Source of the DNA: Tianweitania sediminis
GTDB taxonomy: Bacteria; Pseudomonadota; Alphaproteobacteria; Rhizobiales; Rhizobiaceae
DNA: 64,000 nt
NCBI RefSeq assembly: GCF_017813335.1
Contig: NZ_JAGIYY010000002.1
Location: 248,001 to 312,000 of the forward strand
Direction of reading: 5' to 3'
This document shows positions 19,467 to 28,856 of the stretch, one piece after another. The notes beneath the pieces were generated by a model. That model was not told the DNA's origin, ran no database searches, and saw only the letters and a program-made list of their open reading frames with translations. The stretch's first letter is position 1, and every line of letters starts with the position of its first letter. The position numbers were made by a program, and so were the translations under genes.

Positions 19467-20358
19467 TCTGACCGCGCGCGACAGTTTTGCGGGAACTGCG
19501 GCAGCCTCGTCGGCATCGGATGATGCCACCATGCGCCGCATGCGCCGACGCGGGGGAGCAAGCCGCCTCGGGTGGCTCATTCCGACGCTGTATATCTTGT
19601 TCCTCATGCTGCCGATCTACTGGCTCGTGAACATGAGCTTCAAGACCAATGCGGAGATCCTCGGGCCGATCACCTTCCTTCCGGCCGAACCGACGCTCCG
19701 CAACTATGCGGTGATCTTTACCGATCCGTCCTGGTACAAGGGCTACATCAATTCCATCATCTACGTGGTCATGAACACGGTAATCTCGGTCGCCGTGGCC
19801 CTGCCGGCAGCCTATGCGTTTTCCCGCTATCGCTTCCTCGGCGACAAGCACCTTTTCTTCTGGCTTCTGACAAACCGCATGGCGCCGCCTGCCGTTTTTG
19901 CTCTGCCCTTCTTCCAGCTTTATTCGGCCTTCGGCCTGATCGACACCCACATCGCAGTGGCTCTGGCGCATTGCCTGTTCAATGTGCCGCTCGCCGTCTG
20001 GATCCTCGAAGGCTTCATGTCGGGGGTGCCGAAGGAGATCGATGAAACCGCCTACATCGACGGCTATTCGTTTCCCCGGTTTTTCGTGAAGATCTTCATG
20101 CCGCTGATCGCAAGCGGCATCGGCGTCGCTGCCTTTTTCTGCTTCATGTTCTCCTGGGTGGAACTCCTGATCGCCCGCACACTGACTACAACGGACGCCA
20201 AGCCGATTGCAGCGATCATGACGCGCACGGTGTCAGCTTCGGGCCTCGATTGGGGCGTGTTGGCCGCAGCCGGCGTGCTGACCATCATCCCGGGCGCGCT
20301 CGTGATCTGGTTTGTACGCAACTACATCGCCAAGGGCTTTGCCCTGGGGAGGGTATGA
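19459..20358 (+). CDS. glpQ: Glycerol-type ABC transporter permease (GlpQ-like)
   Basis: A MalG-type permease of 299 aa with six helices and the EAA loop ETAYIDGYSFPRFFVKIFMP near residue 197. The start is taken at ATG 19459, which overlaps the previous stop and has GGAGA 8 nt upstream; ATG 19444 is an alternative. The soluble N-terminus of about 38 residues is rich in Ala and Arg. The stop overlaps the start of the small DUF2160 gene. Confidence 0.87.
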
Positions 20359-20642
20359 CCATGGACCTGTCCTGGATGGCCTGGACGCTTCCGACCGCCA
20401 TCTTCTTTGGCACGATCCTGCTGCTGCTCGTGTCCATGGCGGTTTGGGAATATGTGTCGCCGGGCGGCAACCCACGTGTTGGTGTTCTGCGCTTTGAAAC
20501 AACGCGTGGCGACCGCCTGTTCGTTTCGCTGCTCGGCAGCGCTTTCATTCATCTCGCATGGCTGGGACTGGTTGGTCCCAACCTTTGGTGGGCACTCGCT
20601 CTTTCGGTGGTCTACGCGATCGGCGTTTTCCGCTTCGTTTGA
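20355..20642 (+). CDS. glpU: DUF2160 small membrane protein (GlpU-like)
   Basis: A 95-aa protein with two or three hydrophobic helices matching DUF2160, found between permease and binding-protein genes of rhizobial glycerol transporters. Its function is not established; it may stabilise the permease complex. The ATG overlaps the glpQ stop (ATGA) and GGGGAGGG lies just upstream. Confidence 0.8.
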   Translation: MTMDLSWMAWTLPTAIFFGTILLLLVSMAVWEYVSPGGNPRVGVLRFETTRGDRLFVSLLGSAFIHLAWLGLVGPNLWWALALSVVYAIGVFRFV

Positions 20643-20726
20643 GCGAGAATGTTGGCCGCGACTGGAGGGTCGGGGCCAAGAACTGCAGAAATAGAACCGT
20701 CGCTTATTTTCCAGGGAGGAACCATC

Positions 20727-22448
20727 ATGCGACTAAGATTACTGGCTTCAAGCAGCGCACTCATGCTGCTGTGTGGCGTAGGTGCCGCCTATGCCGGAAT
20801 GGACGAGGCAAAAGCCTTCTTGGATGCCGAGATCGGCGACCTGTCGACGCTCGATCGTGCCGCGCAGGAAGCGGAGATGCAGTGGTTTATCGACGCGGCA
20901 AAGCCTTTCGCCGGCATGGACATCAAGGTCGTTTCGGAAACGATCACCACTCACGAATATGAGTCGAAGACGCTGGCCAAAGCGTTTTCGGACATCACGG
21001 GCATCAACCTCACCCATGACCTGATTGGCGAAGGGGACGTGGTTGAAAAGCTGCAAACGCAGATGCAGTCGGGCGAGAACATCTATGACGCCTATGTCAA
21101 CGACTCGGACCTGATTGGCACCCACTGGCGCTACCAGCAGGCACGTTCGCTGACCGACTGGATGGCCAACGAGGGCAAGGACGTCACCAGCCCGACTCTC
21201 GACCTCGACGACTTCATCGGCCTCAAATTCACGACGGCACCGGACGGCGATCTTTACCAACTGCCTGACCAGCAGTTCGCCAACCTTTACTGGTTCCGTT
21301 ACGACTGGTTCAACGACGAGAAGAACAAGGCCGACTTCAAAGAGAAGTATGGTTACGATCTCGGCGTTCCGGTGAACTGGTCCGCTTACGAGGACATCGC
21401 GGAGTTCTTTACCGGCCGCGAGATCGACGGCAAGAAAGTCTATGGCCACATGGACTACGGCAAGAAGGACCCGTCGCTCGGCTGGCGCTTCACCGATGCC
21501 TGGCTTTCCATGGCCGGCAACGGCGACAAAGGCCTTCCGAATGGCTTGCCGGTCGACGAGTGGGGCATCAAGGTCGACGAGAATTCGCGGCCGGTCGGCT
21601 CCTGCGTGGCACGCGGCGGCGACACCAACGGCCCCGCTTCCGTTTACGCCATCCAGAAATACCTCGACTGGATGAAGGCCTACGCGCCTGCCGCCGCGCA
21701 GGGCATGACCTTCTCCGAATCCGGCCCGGTCCCAAGCCAGGGTGAAGTCGCGCAGCAGATGTTCACTTACACGGCCTTCACGGCGGACTTCGTGAAGCCT
21801 GGCCTGCCTGTGGTGAATGAGGACGGCACGCCGAAATGGCGCTTCGCTCCGTCGCCGCATGGCGTTTACTGGAAGGACGGCATGAAGCTTGGCTATCAGG
21901 ACGTGGGCTCCTGGACGCTTCTGAAGTCCACGCCGGATGACCGCGCCAAGGCAGCCTGGCTTTACGCCCAGTTCGTCACGTCCAAGACGGTGGACGTGAA
22001 GAAGAGCCATGTCGGCCTGACCCTGATCCGCGAATCCACGATCAAGCACGACTCCTTCACCGAGCGCGCACCCAAGCTCGGCGGCCTGATCGAGTTCTAT
22101 CGCTCGCCGGCCCGCGTTCAGTGGTCGCCCACGGGAACCAACGTGCCGGATTATCCGAAGCTTGCACAGCTTTGGTGGCAGGCCATCGGCGATGCTTCCT
22201 CAGGCGCGAAAACGCCGCAGGAAGCCATGGACTCCCTTTGCGCCGAACAGGAAAAGGTGATGGAGCGCCTCGAGCGCGCCGGCGTGCAGGGTGACATCGG
22301 ACCGAAGATGGCCGAGGAGCACGACCTCGAATACTGGCACAAGGATGCCGTTTCCAAGGGCAACCTCGCGCCGCAGCTCAAGATTGAGGACGAGAAGGAA
22401 AAGCCGATGACCGTCAATTATGACGAACTGGTGAAGAGCTGGCAGTAA
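20727..22448 (+). CDS. glpV: Glycerol-type ABC transporter substrate-binding protein (GlpV-like)
   Basis: A periplasmic binding protein of 573 aa, longer than the usual 420 aa of sugar-binding proteins, as is typical of this glycerol family. A signal peptide with a likely cut after AYA (about residue 23) precedes the mature protein. GGGAGGA six nt before the ATG is a strong ribosome site, fitting the high expression needed for a binding protein. Many Trp and Tyr residues (for example the YWFRYDW segment) are consistent with polyol stacking. No glpD, glpK or glpR gene is in the window. Confidence 0.87.
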   Translation: MRLRLLASSSALMLLCGVGAAYAGMDEAKAFLDAEIGDLSTLDRAAQEAEMQWFIDAAKPFAGMDIKVVSETITTHEYESKTLAKAFSDITGINLTHDLIGEGDVVEKLQTQMQSGENIYDAYVNDSDLIGTHWRYQQARSLTDWMANEGKDVTSPTLDLDDFIGLKFTTAPDGDLYQLPDQQFANLYWFRYDWFNDEKNKADFKEKYGYDLGVPVNWSAYEDIAEFFTGREIDGKKVYGHMDYGKKDPSLGWRFTDAWLSMAGNGDKGLPNGLPVDEWGIKVDENSRPVGSCVARGGDTNGPASVYAIQKYLDWMKAYAPAAAQGMTFSESGPVPSQGEVAQQMFTYTAFTADFVKPGLPVVNEDGTPKWRFAPSPHGVYWKDGMKLGYQDVGSWTLLKSTPDDRAKAAWLYAQFVTSKTVDVKKSHVGLTLIRESTIKHDSFTERAPKLGGLIEFYRSPARVQWSPTGTNVPDYPKLAQLWWQAIGDASSGAKTPQEAMDSLCAEQEKVMERLERAGVQGDIGPKMAEEHDLEYWHKDAVSKGNLAPQLKIEDEKEKPMTVNYDELVKSWQ

Positions 22449-22469
22449 GCGCAGCCATCAGAAAGGCGG

Positions 22470-22501
22470 CTGCGGGCGGGAAAGTGATTTCCCGCCCGCA
22501 G
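22470..22501. terminator. Perfect 14-bp hairpin between convergent genes
   Basis: CTGCGGGCGGGAAA and its exact complement enclose a GTGA tetraloop 21 nt after the glpV stop. No T-run follows. It probably ends or protects the transporter mRNA and may work in both directions, because the anti-sigma gene converges on it. Confidence 0.65.
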
Positions 22502-22576
22502 TACATGCGCGCGCGGATTATGCTGCCAGCATCCTCCCATGCGGGTCTCGCGGGCAGGCGCCCTGGGCGCCGCCGC

Positions 22577-23335
22577 TTAGGTCAGCGCGTCGTAAACTTC
22601 CCTGGAAAGATGCAGCAGGCGAGCGCGGTCAGCGGGGCCAACGAGCACATAGCCGAAGTCGCCAGAGTACCAGTAGAACGAGCCAAAACCGTCTTCCTCC
22701 TCGTAGCGGAAGGCCGTTTCGCTCTTGGCTGAGCCCGGCGTGACCAGCAGCGAAAAGCGCTCGCCGGATCGGGTCTCGTACATCAGCATGGCGCCTGGCT
22801 TCCCTCCCGCCGGCAGCAGTCGACCGCCGATCAGTGCGAGGCCGTCCGCTGAGAGGTCGGGCACGACCAGCGGCGCACCCAGACGGTTCGAAAGCCATTT
22901 GACGAGATGCGCTTCTTCGGCTGCGACTACCTCCACGGGGTGACGGATTTCGCTCACATAGGTTGCATGGGCCGACAGGCCGAACCTTGCGAGATCGTTG
23001 CCGCCCGCGGTTCCATCAGGTGCCGAAATGCGCGCAGTGCCGAAACCGGCGGCAAAGGCGATCGCCACGCTGGCCGCGATTGCAGCCCAGCGCCCAAGCC
23101 GTCTCATGCGACGCGCCTGTGAAGCGCGGGGGAAGCGGGCCGGCACAGGTTCTCCAAGGATGGGGTTGAAGGCCGCGCGCAGATCCTCTGCCTGACGCTC
23201 CCAGGCTTCCAGCCGCGCCATCCCCTGCGGATCGGTCGCAAGCCAGGCTTCAACTGAGTCCCGGCGCGCAGCCGGCAGTTCGCTATCGAAATAGGCGTTC
23301 AGTTCTTCTTCGGAGATGGTGACGGGCGCCGTCAT
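22577..23335 (-). CDS. Transmembrane anti-sigma factor
   Basis: A 252-aa membrane protein with an N-terminal cytoplasmic domain (ISEEELNAYFDSELP ... VEAWLATDP) like the anti-sigma domain of ECF regulators, one membrane helix around residues 88-108 and a periplasmic C-terminal domain of about 140 residues. The H-x3-C-x2-C zinc motif of the ZAS class is missing, so it would not be a zinc redox sensor. ATG 23335 overlaps the sigma factor stop by 4 nt; the longer frame to 23467 lies within the sigma gene. It should hold the sigma factor at the membrane until released. Confidence 0.82.
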   Translation of the reverse strand: MTAPVTISEEELNAYFDSELPAARRDSVEAWLATDPQGMARLEAWERQAEDLRAAFNPILGEPVPARFPRASQARRMRRLGRWAAIAASVAIAFAAGFGTARISAPDGTAGGNDLARFGLSAHATYVSEIRHPVEVVAAEEAHLVKWLSNRLGAPLVVPDLSADGLALIGGRLLPAGGKPGAMLMYETRSGERFSLLVTPGSAKSETAFRYEEEDGFGSFYWYSGDFGYVLVGPADRARLLHLSREVYDALT

Positions 23336-23856
23336 CTCGTCTTTCCGATCGGTGTCACGCTTCCGCTTTCCGTCAATTCGCGCAACGTTTCGCGCGCCCG
23401 TGCCAGGCGCGACATGACCGTGCCGATGGCAACCTCCTGAATGGCGGCGATCTCTGCATAGGAACAATCCTCCACCACGCGCAGAAGAAGGGCGATGCGC
23501 TGGTCTTCGGGCAAGCGGTCAAGCGCACGCACCGTGTCGAGGCGACGGCCATCCATGCCGCTGGCCGCTGCACCGAGGTGTGCGGCATAGGCCGGATCAT
23601 TCACATCAACCAGCACCGGCCGGCGGGCCAGCTTGCGGCGTTCGTTGCGATAAAGGTTCAGCATGATCGTGGTGAGCCACGCTCGCAGGCTGCCGTTCTG
23701 AAAAAGATGGCGGCGGGCCAGCGCGCGTTCAACCGTATCCTGGACGAGATCGTCAGCTGCCGAACGATCACGGCAGAGTGCTGCGCCAAGGCGACGCAAG
23801 CGCGGGATCATTGCAATGATCCCGCGCTCGATGTCGCTCATGGCCTGCCGGCCCAT
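23332..23856 (-). CDS. ECF RNA polymerase sigma factor
   Basis: A sigma-70 family ECF factor of about 174 aa with region 2 (AADDLVQDTVERAL and WLTTIMLNLYRNERRK) and region 4 (LPEDQRIALLLRVVEDCSYAEIAAI and the helix TVMSRLARARETLR), and no region 3. It sits between the COG4315 gene and its anti-sigma factor. Two starts are possible: ATG 23856 and ATG 23841; the longer frame runs into the COG4315 gene. The stop overlaps the anti-sigma start, which supports balanced translation of the pair. Target genes are unknown. Confidence 0.85.
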   Translation of the reverse strand: MGRQAMSDIERGIIAMIPRLRRLGAALCRDRSAADDLVQDTVERALARRHLFQNGSLRAWLTTIMLNLYRNERRKLARRPVLVDVNDPAYAAHLGAAASGMDGRRLDTVRALDRLPEDQRIALLLRVVEDCSYAEIAAIQEVAIGTVMSRLARARETLRELTESGSVTPIGKTR

Positions 23857-23869
23857 CTCGGTGCCAAAG

Positions 23870-24238
23870 TCAGGGCTTGGCGATGTGCCAGACGTCGTTG
23901 ACCATGTCGCCGGTGGTGTCGCCCGGCTTGGTGTCCTTGACCCACAGGTAAAGCGGCATCTTCTTGTAGGCCCACTGCTTCGACCCATCCTTTCGCTCGA
24001 CCAGCGACCACTCGCCCTCCGCCTTGGCGCTTGCATCGGCCATCAGTGGCGGCCAGTTGGTCGCGCATTTGTCATAGCAGTTGGTGGTGCCCGGGGCATC
24101 CTTGTCGAAGGTGTAGAGGGTCATGCCCTTCTCGTTCACCAGCATGCCGTCCTTCACCATGCCCTTGTCGGCGAGGGCGGAGCCAGCCATCATCCCCAGC
24201 GCGACAAATGCCAGCGCTGCAACCCGTTTTGGTGCCAT
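23870..24238 (-). CDS. COG4315 secreted protein with Yx(FWY)xxD motif
   Basis: A 122-aa exported protein with a signal peptide cut near residue 23 (SALA) and the family motif in LYTFDKD, followed by NCYDKCATNWPPL, whose two Cys may form a disulfide. A second family block LYLWVKD lies near residue 97. The role of the family is unknown. No lipobox is visible, so it is likely free in the periplasm. ATG 24238 has GGGAGA upstream. It is the first gene of the lipoprotein-like/sigma/anti-sigma operon and may be the main target of that sigma factor. Confidence 0.82.
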   Translation of the reverse strand: MAPKRVAALAFVALGMMAGSALADKGMVKDGMLVNEKGMTLYTFDKDAPGTTNCYDKCATNWPPLMADASAKAEGEWSLVERKDGSKQWAYKKMPLYLWVKDTKPGDTTGDMVNDVWHIAKP

Positions 24239-24516
24239 CGTTCGTCTCCCGATATCCAGCGTACGATCACGCTCGTGCACAATCGAGAACACCAACAGTG
24301 CCGGTCTATTCCCTTGCTTCGAGAATTTTCTGAAGCAGGCGGTAGGCGGGCGCAATCAGCTACCGAGAATTGGCCCGCTACAAACGTAATGGCCAACCAA
24401 ACCGAGCAGGTCAGCGAGAACTGAGGATTGTTGCGTAGATGTTTTCCGCGCACACGATAGCACGCGCGCTCATCAGTGCACGCGCGGGCTCTGACGCAGC
24501 TGCCGCGCTCCTCTGT

Positions 24517-25329
24517 TCAAACTGCCTTTCGCTGCGAAAGGCTGAAGGCCTCCTTCGCGTGCAGCACGGAAGCGGCCATCAACTGTGCCCAGGCCTCCAC
24601 GGCTTCGTCGCCTGCGGTCAAGTCATTGCGGATTTCGAACTCAACGCAGGGATAGCCGCGCGCCTCGCCGTGAACCGGCATGGCGTAGTCGGACTCGTCG
24701 CTCACGGCGTAGGGCTCATTGATGCCCACCGTGTAATCCGTGTTGTTTTGGATATAACGGGCAACCTGTGGCGCGAAATCCCTGTCCCGGTTGAACAGGA
24801 CGCCGATCTGCCAGGGCCGGGACACGCCCTTGAAAACCGGCGTGAAGGAATGGACCGTCACGAGAAGGGTCGGCTTCCCGGCCGCGTCGCGCGCGTCCAG
24901 CGCGGCCGTGATCGCATCGTGGAACGGGGTGTAGATCTCGTCGATCCGCGCCTGCCGTTCAGCCGCCGAAATGTCGTTGTTGGCCGGGATCTCTGTGAGT
25001 TCGCTGATTACCGGCATGAAGGAGGGTACGTCGGTCCGCCGGTTGCAGTCGCAGACCAGGCGCGAATAGCGCTGCATGAACAGCGGCGCGTCTAGGATCC
25101 GCGAAAGCGCGATCGCAATGTCGCGTGCGCCGACATCCCAGGCGATGTGGCGCCGGCGGTCTTCTTCCGACAAGCCCATGTCGCCGAGAACGGCAGGGAT
25201 GCGCCGCCCCGCATGCTCACAGATCAGCACGAAATCGGCGCCGCCCTCGAGATTGACCGTCTCGAGTGGGTGGGGCTCATCGGGCGCGAGCAAGGTGGCC
25301 GACATGTCCGGGCGGGGCGCAAGCGACAT
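24517..25329 (-). CDS. N-formylglutamate amidohydrolase family protein
   Basis: A 270-aa zinc-dependent hydrolase of the HutG/N-formylglutamate deformylase family, which splits an N-formyl or N-acyl amino acid into acid and amine. ICEHAGRRIP near residue 36, the HIAWDVGARD block near 60 and VTVHSFTP near 134 are conserved, with the histidines as likely metal ligands. No other histidine-degradation (hut) gene is present, so N-formylglutamate is not assured as substrate. The start ATG 25329 has GAGGG 6 nt upstream. It diverges from the ABC operon across a site also found before the binding-protein gene at 31954. Confidence 0.82.
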   Translation of the reverse strand: MSLAPRPDMSATLLAPDEPHPLETVNLEGGADFVLICEHAGRRIPAVLGDMGLSEEDRRRHIAWDVGARDIAIALSRILDAPLFMQRYSRLVCDCNRRTDVPSFMPVISELTEIPANNDISAAERQARIDEIYTPFHDAITAALDARDAAGKPTLLVTVHSFTPVFKGVSRPWQIGVLFNRDRDFAPQVARYIQNNTDYTVGINEPYAVSDESDYAMPVHGEARGYPCVEFEIRNDLTAGDEAVEAWAQLMAASVLHAKEAFSLSQRKAV

Positions 25330-25339
25330 CAACATCCCT

Positions 25340-25362
25340 CTGTGTATGAAATCGTACAAAAT
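25340..25362. promoter_or_regulatory. Shared regulatory site, copy 1
   Basis: CTGTGTAT, AAATC and ACAAAAT occur in order with gaps of 1 and 2 nt. The same blocks with the same gaps recur at 31802-31824; 20 of 23 positions agree. The core TGTATnAAATnnnACA is weakly palindromic. This copy lies 11 nt before the amidohydrolase start and about 90 nt before the transporter operon. It is the best candidate for the binding site of the RpiR regulator encoded at 30851-31786. Confidence 0.7.
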
Positions 25363-25453
25363 GGCAGTGGCCGTTGTACTTGTATCTTTTGGTTGACGCA
25401 AACACTTCCCCGCTAATAGTGTTGCGGCGCAACAACGGAGCCATCCACGCAAC

Positions 25454-26245
25454 GTGTCCGGACCCAGCGTCATCCAGGCCAGCAATCTCACCCGCCGCTT
25501 CGGTGGGCTTGTCGCGGTGGAAGATTATTCGCTCGACCTGCGGGAGCGTGAACTCGTTGGCCTGATCGGACCCAACGGAGCGGGCAAGACAACAGCGTTC
25601 AACCTTCTGACCGGCATCACCAAGCTGAGCTCCGGACGGATCGTGATTGCCGGCGAGGACATGACGGGTCGCGCGCCAAATCGCTTGGCGCAGCGCGGCG
25701 TGGCGCGCACCTTCCAGAACATCCGCCTGTTTGCGGATCTTTCCGTGCTGGAAAACATCATGTGCGGCGGGCACATGCGCTACGGCTCGTCCTTTTTTCC
25801 AACCATCCTGCAACTGCCGTCCTTTCGGCGAGCCGAAGCAAAGATCGCTCGCCAGGCGCGCGACATCGCTGAGCTGACGGACCTTGCAGCCATCGCGGAC
25901 CGCCGGGCAGGGGATCTGTCTTATGGTGACCAGCGGCGGGTAGAGATCGCGCGAGCCCTGGCTGGGGAACCGCGTGCGCTTCTGCTGGACGAGCCCGCAG
26001 CGGGGCTGAACCCAGCCGAAACCGAAACGTTGGTTGGTCTCATTGGCAAGATCAACACCGATCTCAAGGTTGCCGTGCTTGTGGTGGAACACGACATGCA
26101 TCTTGTGATGGGGCTTTGCCAGCGCATCCAGGTGCTTAACCGCGGCAAGCTGATCGCCGACGGCACGCCCGCTGAGGTGCAAAGCAGCCCGGCCGTGATC
26201 GAGGCCTATCTTGGAACGCGCAGGAGCGCCAAGACGCATGCTTGA
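25454..26245 (+). CDS. Branched-chain-type ABC transporter ATPase (LivG-like)
   Basis: A 263-aa nucleotide-binding subunit of the HAAT/Liv family. Walker A GPNGAGKTT near residue 39, a non-canonical signature LSYGDQRR near 156 as is usual for LivG, and Walker B ALLLDEP near 176 are present. The start is GTG with GGAG about 13 nt upstream, which is long. It is the first gene of a five-gene operon that ends with a cysteine hydrolase. The matching binding protein is encoded 6 kb away at 31954 under the same putative operator. The substrate is unlikely to be a plain branched-chain amino acid, given the enzymes around it. Confidence 0.87.
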   Translation: MSGPSVIQASNLTRRFGGLVAVEDYSLDLRERELVGLIGPNGAGKTTAFNLLTGITKLSSGRIVIAGEDMTGRAPNRLAQRGVARTFQNIRLFADLSVLENIMCGGHMRYGSSFFPTILQLPSFRRAEAKIARQARDIAELTDLAAIADRRAGDLSYGDQRRVEIARALAGEPRALLLDEPAAGLNPAETETLVGLIGKINTDLKVAVLVVEHDMHLVMGLCQRIQVLNRGKLIADGTPAEVQSSPAVIEAYLGTRRSAKTHA

Positions 26246-26960
26246 GGTTCGCGATCTTCACGTCACACGCGGGGCAACGGAAGTGCTCAAGGGCATCTCG
26301 CTTGAGGTCCTCGAGGGTGAGACGGCAGCGTTGATCGGAGCTAATGGCGCGGGTAAATCGACCACCTTGCTCACATTATCGGGGTTGCTGCGGGCGAAAT
26401 CTGGCACCGTCCGTTTTGAGGGCGCATCCGGCTCGATCGACCTGACAAAACTGGCCGCAGAACGCATCGTAGGCGAGGGGCTTGTACAATGCCCGGAGGG
26501 GCGACAGATCTTCCACTCGCTCAGCGTGGAAGAAAACCTTTCCATGGGCGGGTACCTCCGAAGGGATCGTGCTTCGCTCGGCTCCTCCATCGAGGAGGTG
26601 CATGCGCTGTTTCCGATTCTGAAGGAGCGGGCAAAGGCGGCCGGCGGCACCCTGTCGGGGGGCGAGCAGATGATGCTGGCCATCGGCCGCGCGCTGCTTG
26701 CACGGCCACGCCTCCTTCTTCTTGACGAGCCGTCTTTAGGTCTCGCGCCGCAGATGATCGAGCGCATCTTCGACGTTATTGAAACGCTGAAGAAGCGCGG
26801 CACCACCATCCTGCTTGTGGAACAGAATGCGGCCATGGCGCTCGACATCGCCGACCGGGCCTATGTGCTGGAAAATGGCCGCATCACCCTGTCCGGCAGC
26901 GGGCGGGAACTTGCCGACAATGATCGCGTCCGGCAGGCTTATCTCGGGATCGCCTCATGA
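26238..26960 (+). CDS. Branched-chain-type ABC transporter ATPase (LivF-like)
   Basis: The second ATPase, 240 aa, with Walker A GANGAGKST near residue 36, signature LSGGEQMM near 140 and Walker B LLLLDEP near 161. ATG 26238 overlaps the LivG stop by 8 nt, with AGGAG upstream; the longer frame from 26211 lies inside livG. The stop overlaps the permease start. It pairs with LivG to drive the two permeases that follow. Confidence 0.87.
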   Translation: MLEVRDLHVTRGATEVLKGISLEVLEGETAALIGANGAGKSTTLLTLSGLLRAKSGTVRFEGASGSIDLTKLAAERIVGEGLVQCPEGRQIFHSLSVEENLSMGGYLRRDRASLGSSIEEVHALFPILKERAKAAGGTLSGGEQMMLAIGRALLARPRLLLLDEPSLGLAPQMIERIFDVIETLKKRGTTILLVEQNAAMALDIADRAYVLENGRITLSGSGRELADNDRVRQAYLGIAS

Positions 26961-27847
26961 GCCAGTACGTCTTCCAGCAACTGATCAACGGTCTTTCGCT
27001 GGGCAGCCTTTACGCGCTGGTCGCGATTGGCTTTTCGATGATCTACGGCATCGTGCGGCTGATCAATTTCGCCCATGGCGACCTCGTGATGATCGGCGCC
27101 TTTTCCACCCTCGGCTTCGTGGCCATGGGGGTGCCCTGGCCGCTGATCCTCGTCTTCGTGCTGATGATCGGCGCGCTTGCTGGCATGACCATCGAGGCAA
27201 CGATCTTCCGGCCGATGCGCGGTGCGCAGCAGGTGACGGGCTTCATCGCCACGCTCGCAGTCTCCATCGTGATCCAGAATGTCGGCTTGATGACCCTGTC
27301 GGGCCAGCCGCGCAACTTCTCCTTCCCCGCTTTCATGCGCCAGCGCGTCCAGCTTGGATCCGTTTCGGCTTCAGTGACTGATCTGTCGATCATCGGCCTG
27401 ACCCTGCTCCTGATCGCCCTCCTGCTGGTGGTCGTGTACCGCACCCGCCTGGGCACTGCGATGCGCGCCACCGCTGACAACCTGATGGCAGCGCGGCTGA
27501 TGGGGATCGCGGTGAACCGCACCATCCTCTTTGCCTTTGCGATCGGCTCGGGGCTGGCGGCCGTGGCCGGGTTGATGTGGGGCGGCAAGTTCGGGCAGAT
27601 CGATCCGCTGCTCGGCTTTGCACCCGGTTTGAAGGCCTTCATCGCCTGCGTGATCGGCGGCGTGGGGTCGATCGGCGGCGCGATGCTCGGCGGCTACCTG
27701 CTTGGCCTCGCGGAGGTGCTGTTTGTTGGCCTCCTGCCGCCTGCCTTTTCCGGTTATCGCGACGTGTTCGTGTTCACGATGCTGATCATCATCCTGCTTT
27801 TGAAACCGTCCGGTCTGTTTGTGCGCCATGTCGAAGAACGTGCCTGA
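26957..27847 (+). CDS. Branched-chain-type ABC transporter permease (LivH-like)
   Basis: A 296-aa inner-membrane permease with about eight hydrophobic helices. Typical LivH elements are the N-terminal LSLGSLYALVAIGFSMIYG segment and GGVGSIGGAMLGGYLLG near residue 235. The ATG overlaps the LivF stop (ATGA). The end overlaps the next gene by 20 nt, so the whole operon is translationally linked. Confidence 0.88.
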   Translation: MSQYVFQQLINGLSLGSLYALVAIGFSMIYGIVRLINFAHGDLVMIGAFSTLGFVAMGVPWPLILVFVLMIGALAGMTIEATIFRPMRGAQQVTGFIATLAVSIVIQNVGLMTLSGQPRNFSFPAFMRQRVQLGSVSASVTDLSIIGLTLLLIALLLVVVYRTRLGTAMRATADNLMAARLMGIAVNRTILFAFAIGSGLAAVAGLMWGGKFGQIDPLLGFAPGLKAFIACVIGGVGSIGGAMLGGYLLGLAEVLFVGLLPPAFSGYRDVFVFTMLIIILLLKPSGLFVRHVEERA

Positions 27848-28844
27848 GGTGACCCGACGTCGTTCGGCCACTGGCCTGCTGGCCCTTGCAGCCTTGCTGG
27901 GGGTCGGGGCCGCGCTGGTTTATGCCGCGCAGGCGACGCTCAGCTCTTATGTTGTCACGCTTCTGGCGTTGATGTTCCTGAACATCGCGCTTGCGGTTTC
28001 GCTCACCGTCACCAACGGCTTTGCCGGCCTGTTCTCGCTCGGCCACCCTGCCTTCATGACGATCGGCGGTTATATCGCGGCCGTGCTGACCTACCCGCCC
28101 GCGCGCAAGGACTTCATGTTGCCGGACCTGCCGGCGGTGCTTCTGACAAACCAGATCCCACTTCTGCCCGCGCTGCTTGCGGGCGGCATCATCGCGGCGA
28201 TCCTCGCCTTTCTCGTCGGTTTGCCCGTGCTGCGCCTCAAGGGTCATTACCTCGCCGTGGCAACGCTGGGGCTGATCGTGATCGTACAGGGCCTCGCCAC
28301 CAACTGGAGCGGGCTGACGCGTGGTGGTTCTGGCCTCAATGGCATTCCGCGCCTGACTGACATCTGGTGGTGCTTTGGGTTTGCCGCGCTTGCGATCTAT
28401 GTCGCGCTGCGGCTGAAATTCTCTTCGCTCGGCCGCGCCATGATGGCCACGCGCGAAAATGCCATGGCGGCGGAATTGTCTGGTGTCAGCACCTACCGCG
28501 TGCGCATGCTTGCCTTCGTGATTGGGGCCTTCTTCGCTGCGGTTGCGGGCGGTCTTATGGTGCATCTGATCACGGTGGTGACGCCGAAAACCTATTCGGT
28601 GGTGCTGGCCTTCAACCTGATTGCCATGGTGGTGATCGGCGGATCGGGCAGCGTTTTCGGTGCGGTCCTTGCTGCCATCGCCTTGACCGGCATTTCGGAA
28701 GCAGCCCGGCCACTGGAAGAGAGCCTGAACCTTTACGGCCTCAGCCAGGTCATCGTGGCGCTCGCCCTGATCCTCGTCCTGTTTTTCCGCCCCAACGGAA
28801 TCATGGGTGGGGCCGAGCCGCGCCTGCTGCGCCGCCTGTTTTGA
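27828..28844 (+). CDS. Branched-chain-type ABC transporter permease (LivM-like)
   Basis: A 338-aa permease with nine to ten predicted helices. The LRLKGHYLAVATLG block (near residue 136) and GGSGSVFGAVLAA near 274 are LivM hallmarks. The start is taken at ATG 27828, inside the end of the preceding permease; a GTG at 27819 is also in frame. The cysteine hydrolase gene begins 12 nt after the stop. Confidence 0.87.
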   Translation: MSKNVPEVTRRRSATGLLALAALLGVGAALVYAAQATLSSYVVTLLALMFLNIALAVSLTVTNGFAGLFSLGHPAFMTIGGYIAAVLTYPPARKDFMLPDLPAVLLTNQIPLLPALLAGGIIAAILAFLVGLPVLRLKGHYLAVATLGLIVIVQGLATNWSGLTRGGSGLNGIPRLTDIWWCFGFAALAIYVALRLKFSSLGRAMMATRENAMAAELSGVSTYRVRMLAFVIGAFFAAVAGGLMVHLITVVTPKTYSVVLAFNLIAMVVIGGSGSVFGAVLAAIALTGISEAARPLEESLNLYGLSQVIVALALILVLFFRPNGIMGGAEPRLLRRLF

Positions 28845-28856
28845 AAGGGAACTCCC

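Noticed and set aside
20748-22049. 433-codon frame antisense to the glycerol-binding protein gene
   Set aside because: The sense-strand gene has signal peptide, ribosome site and operon context; the antisense frame has none of these.
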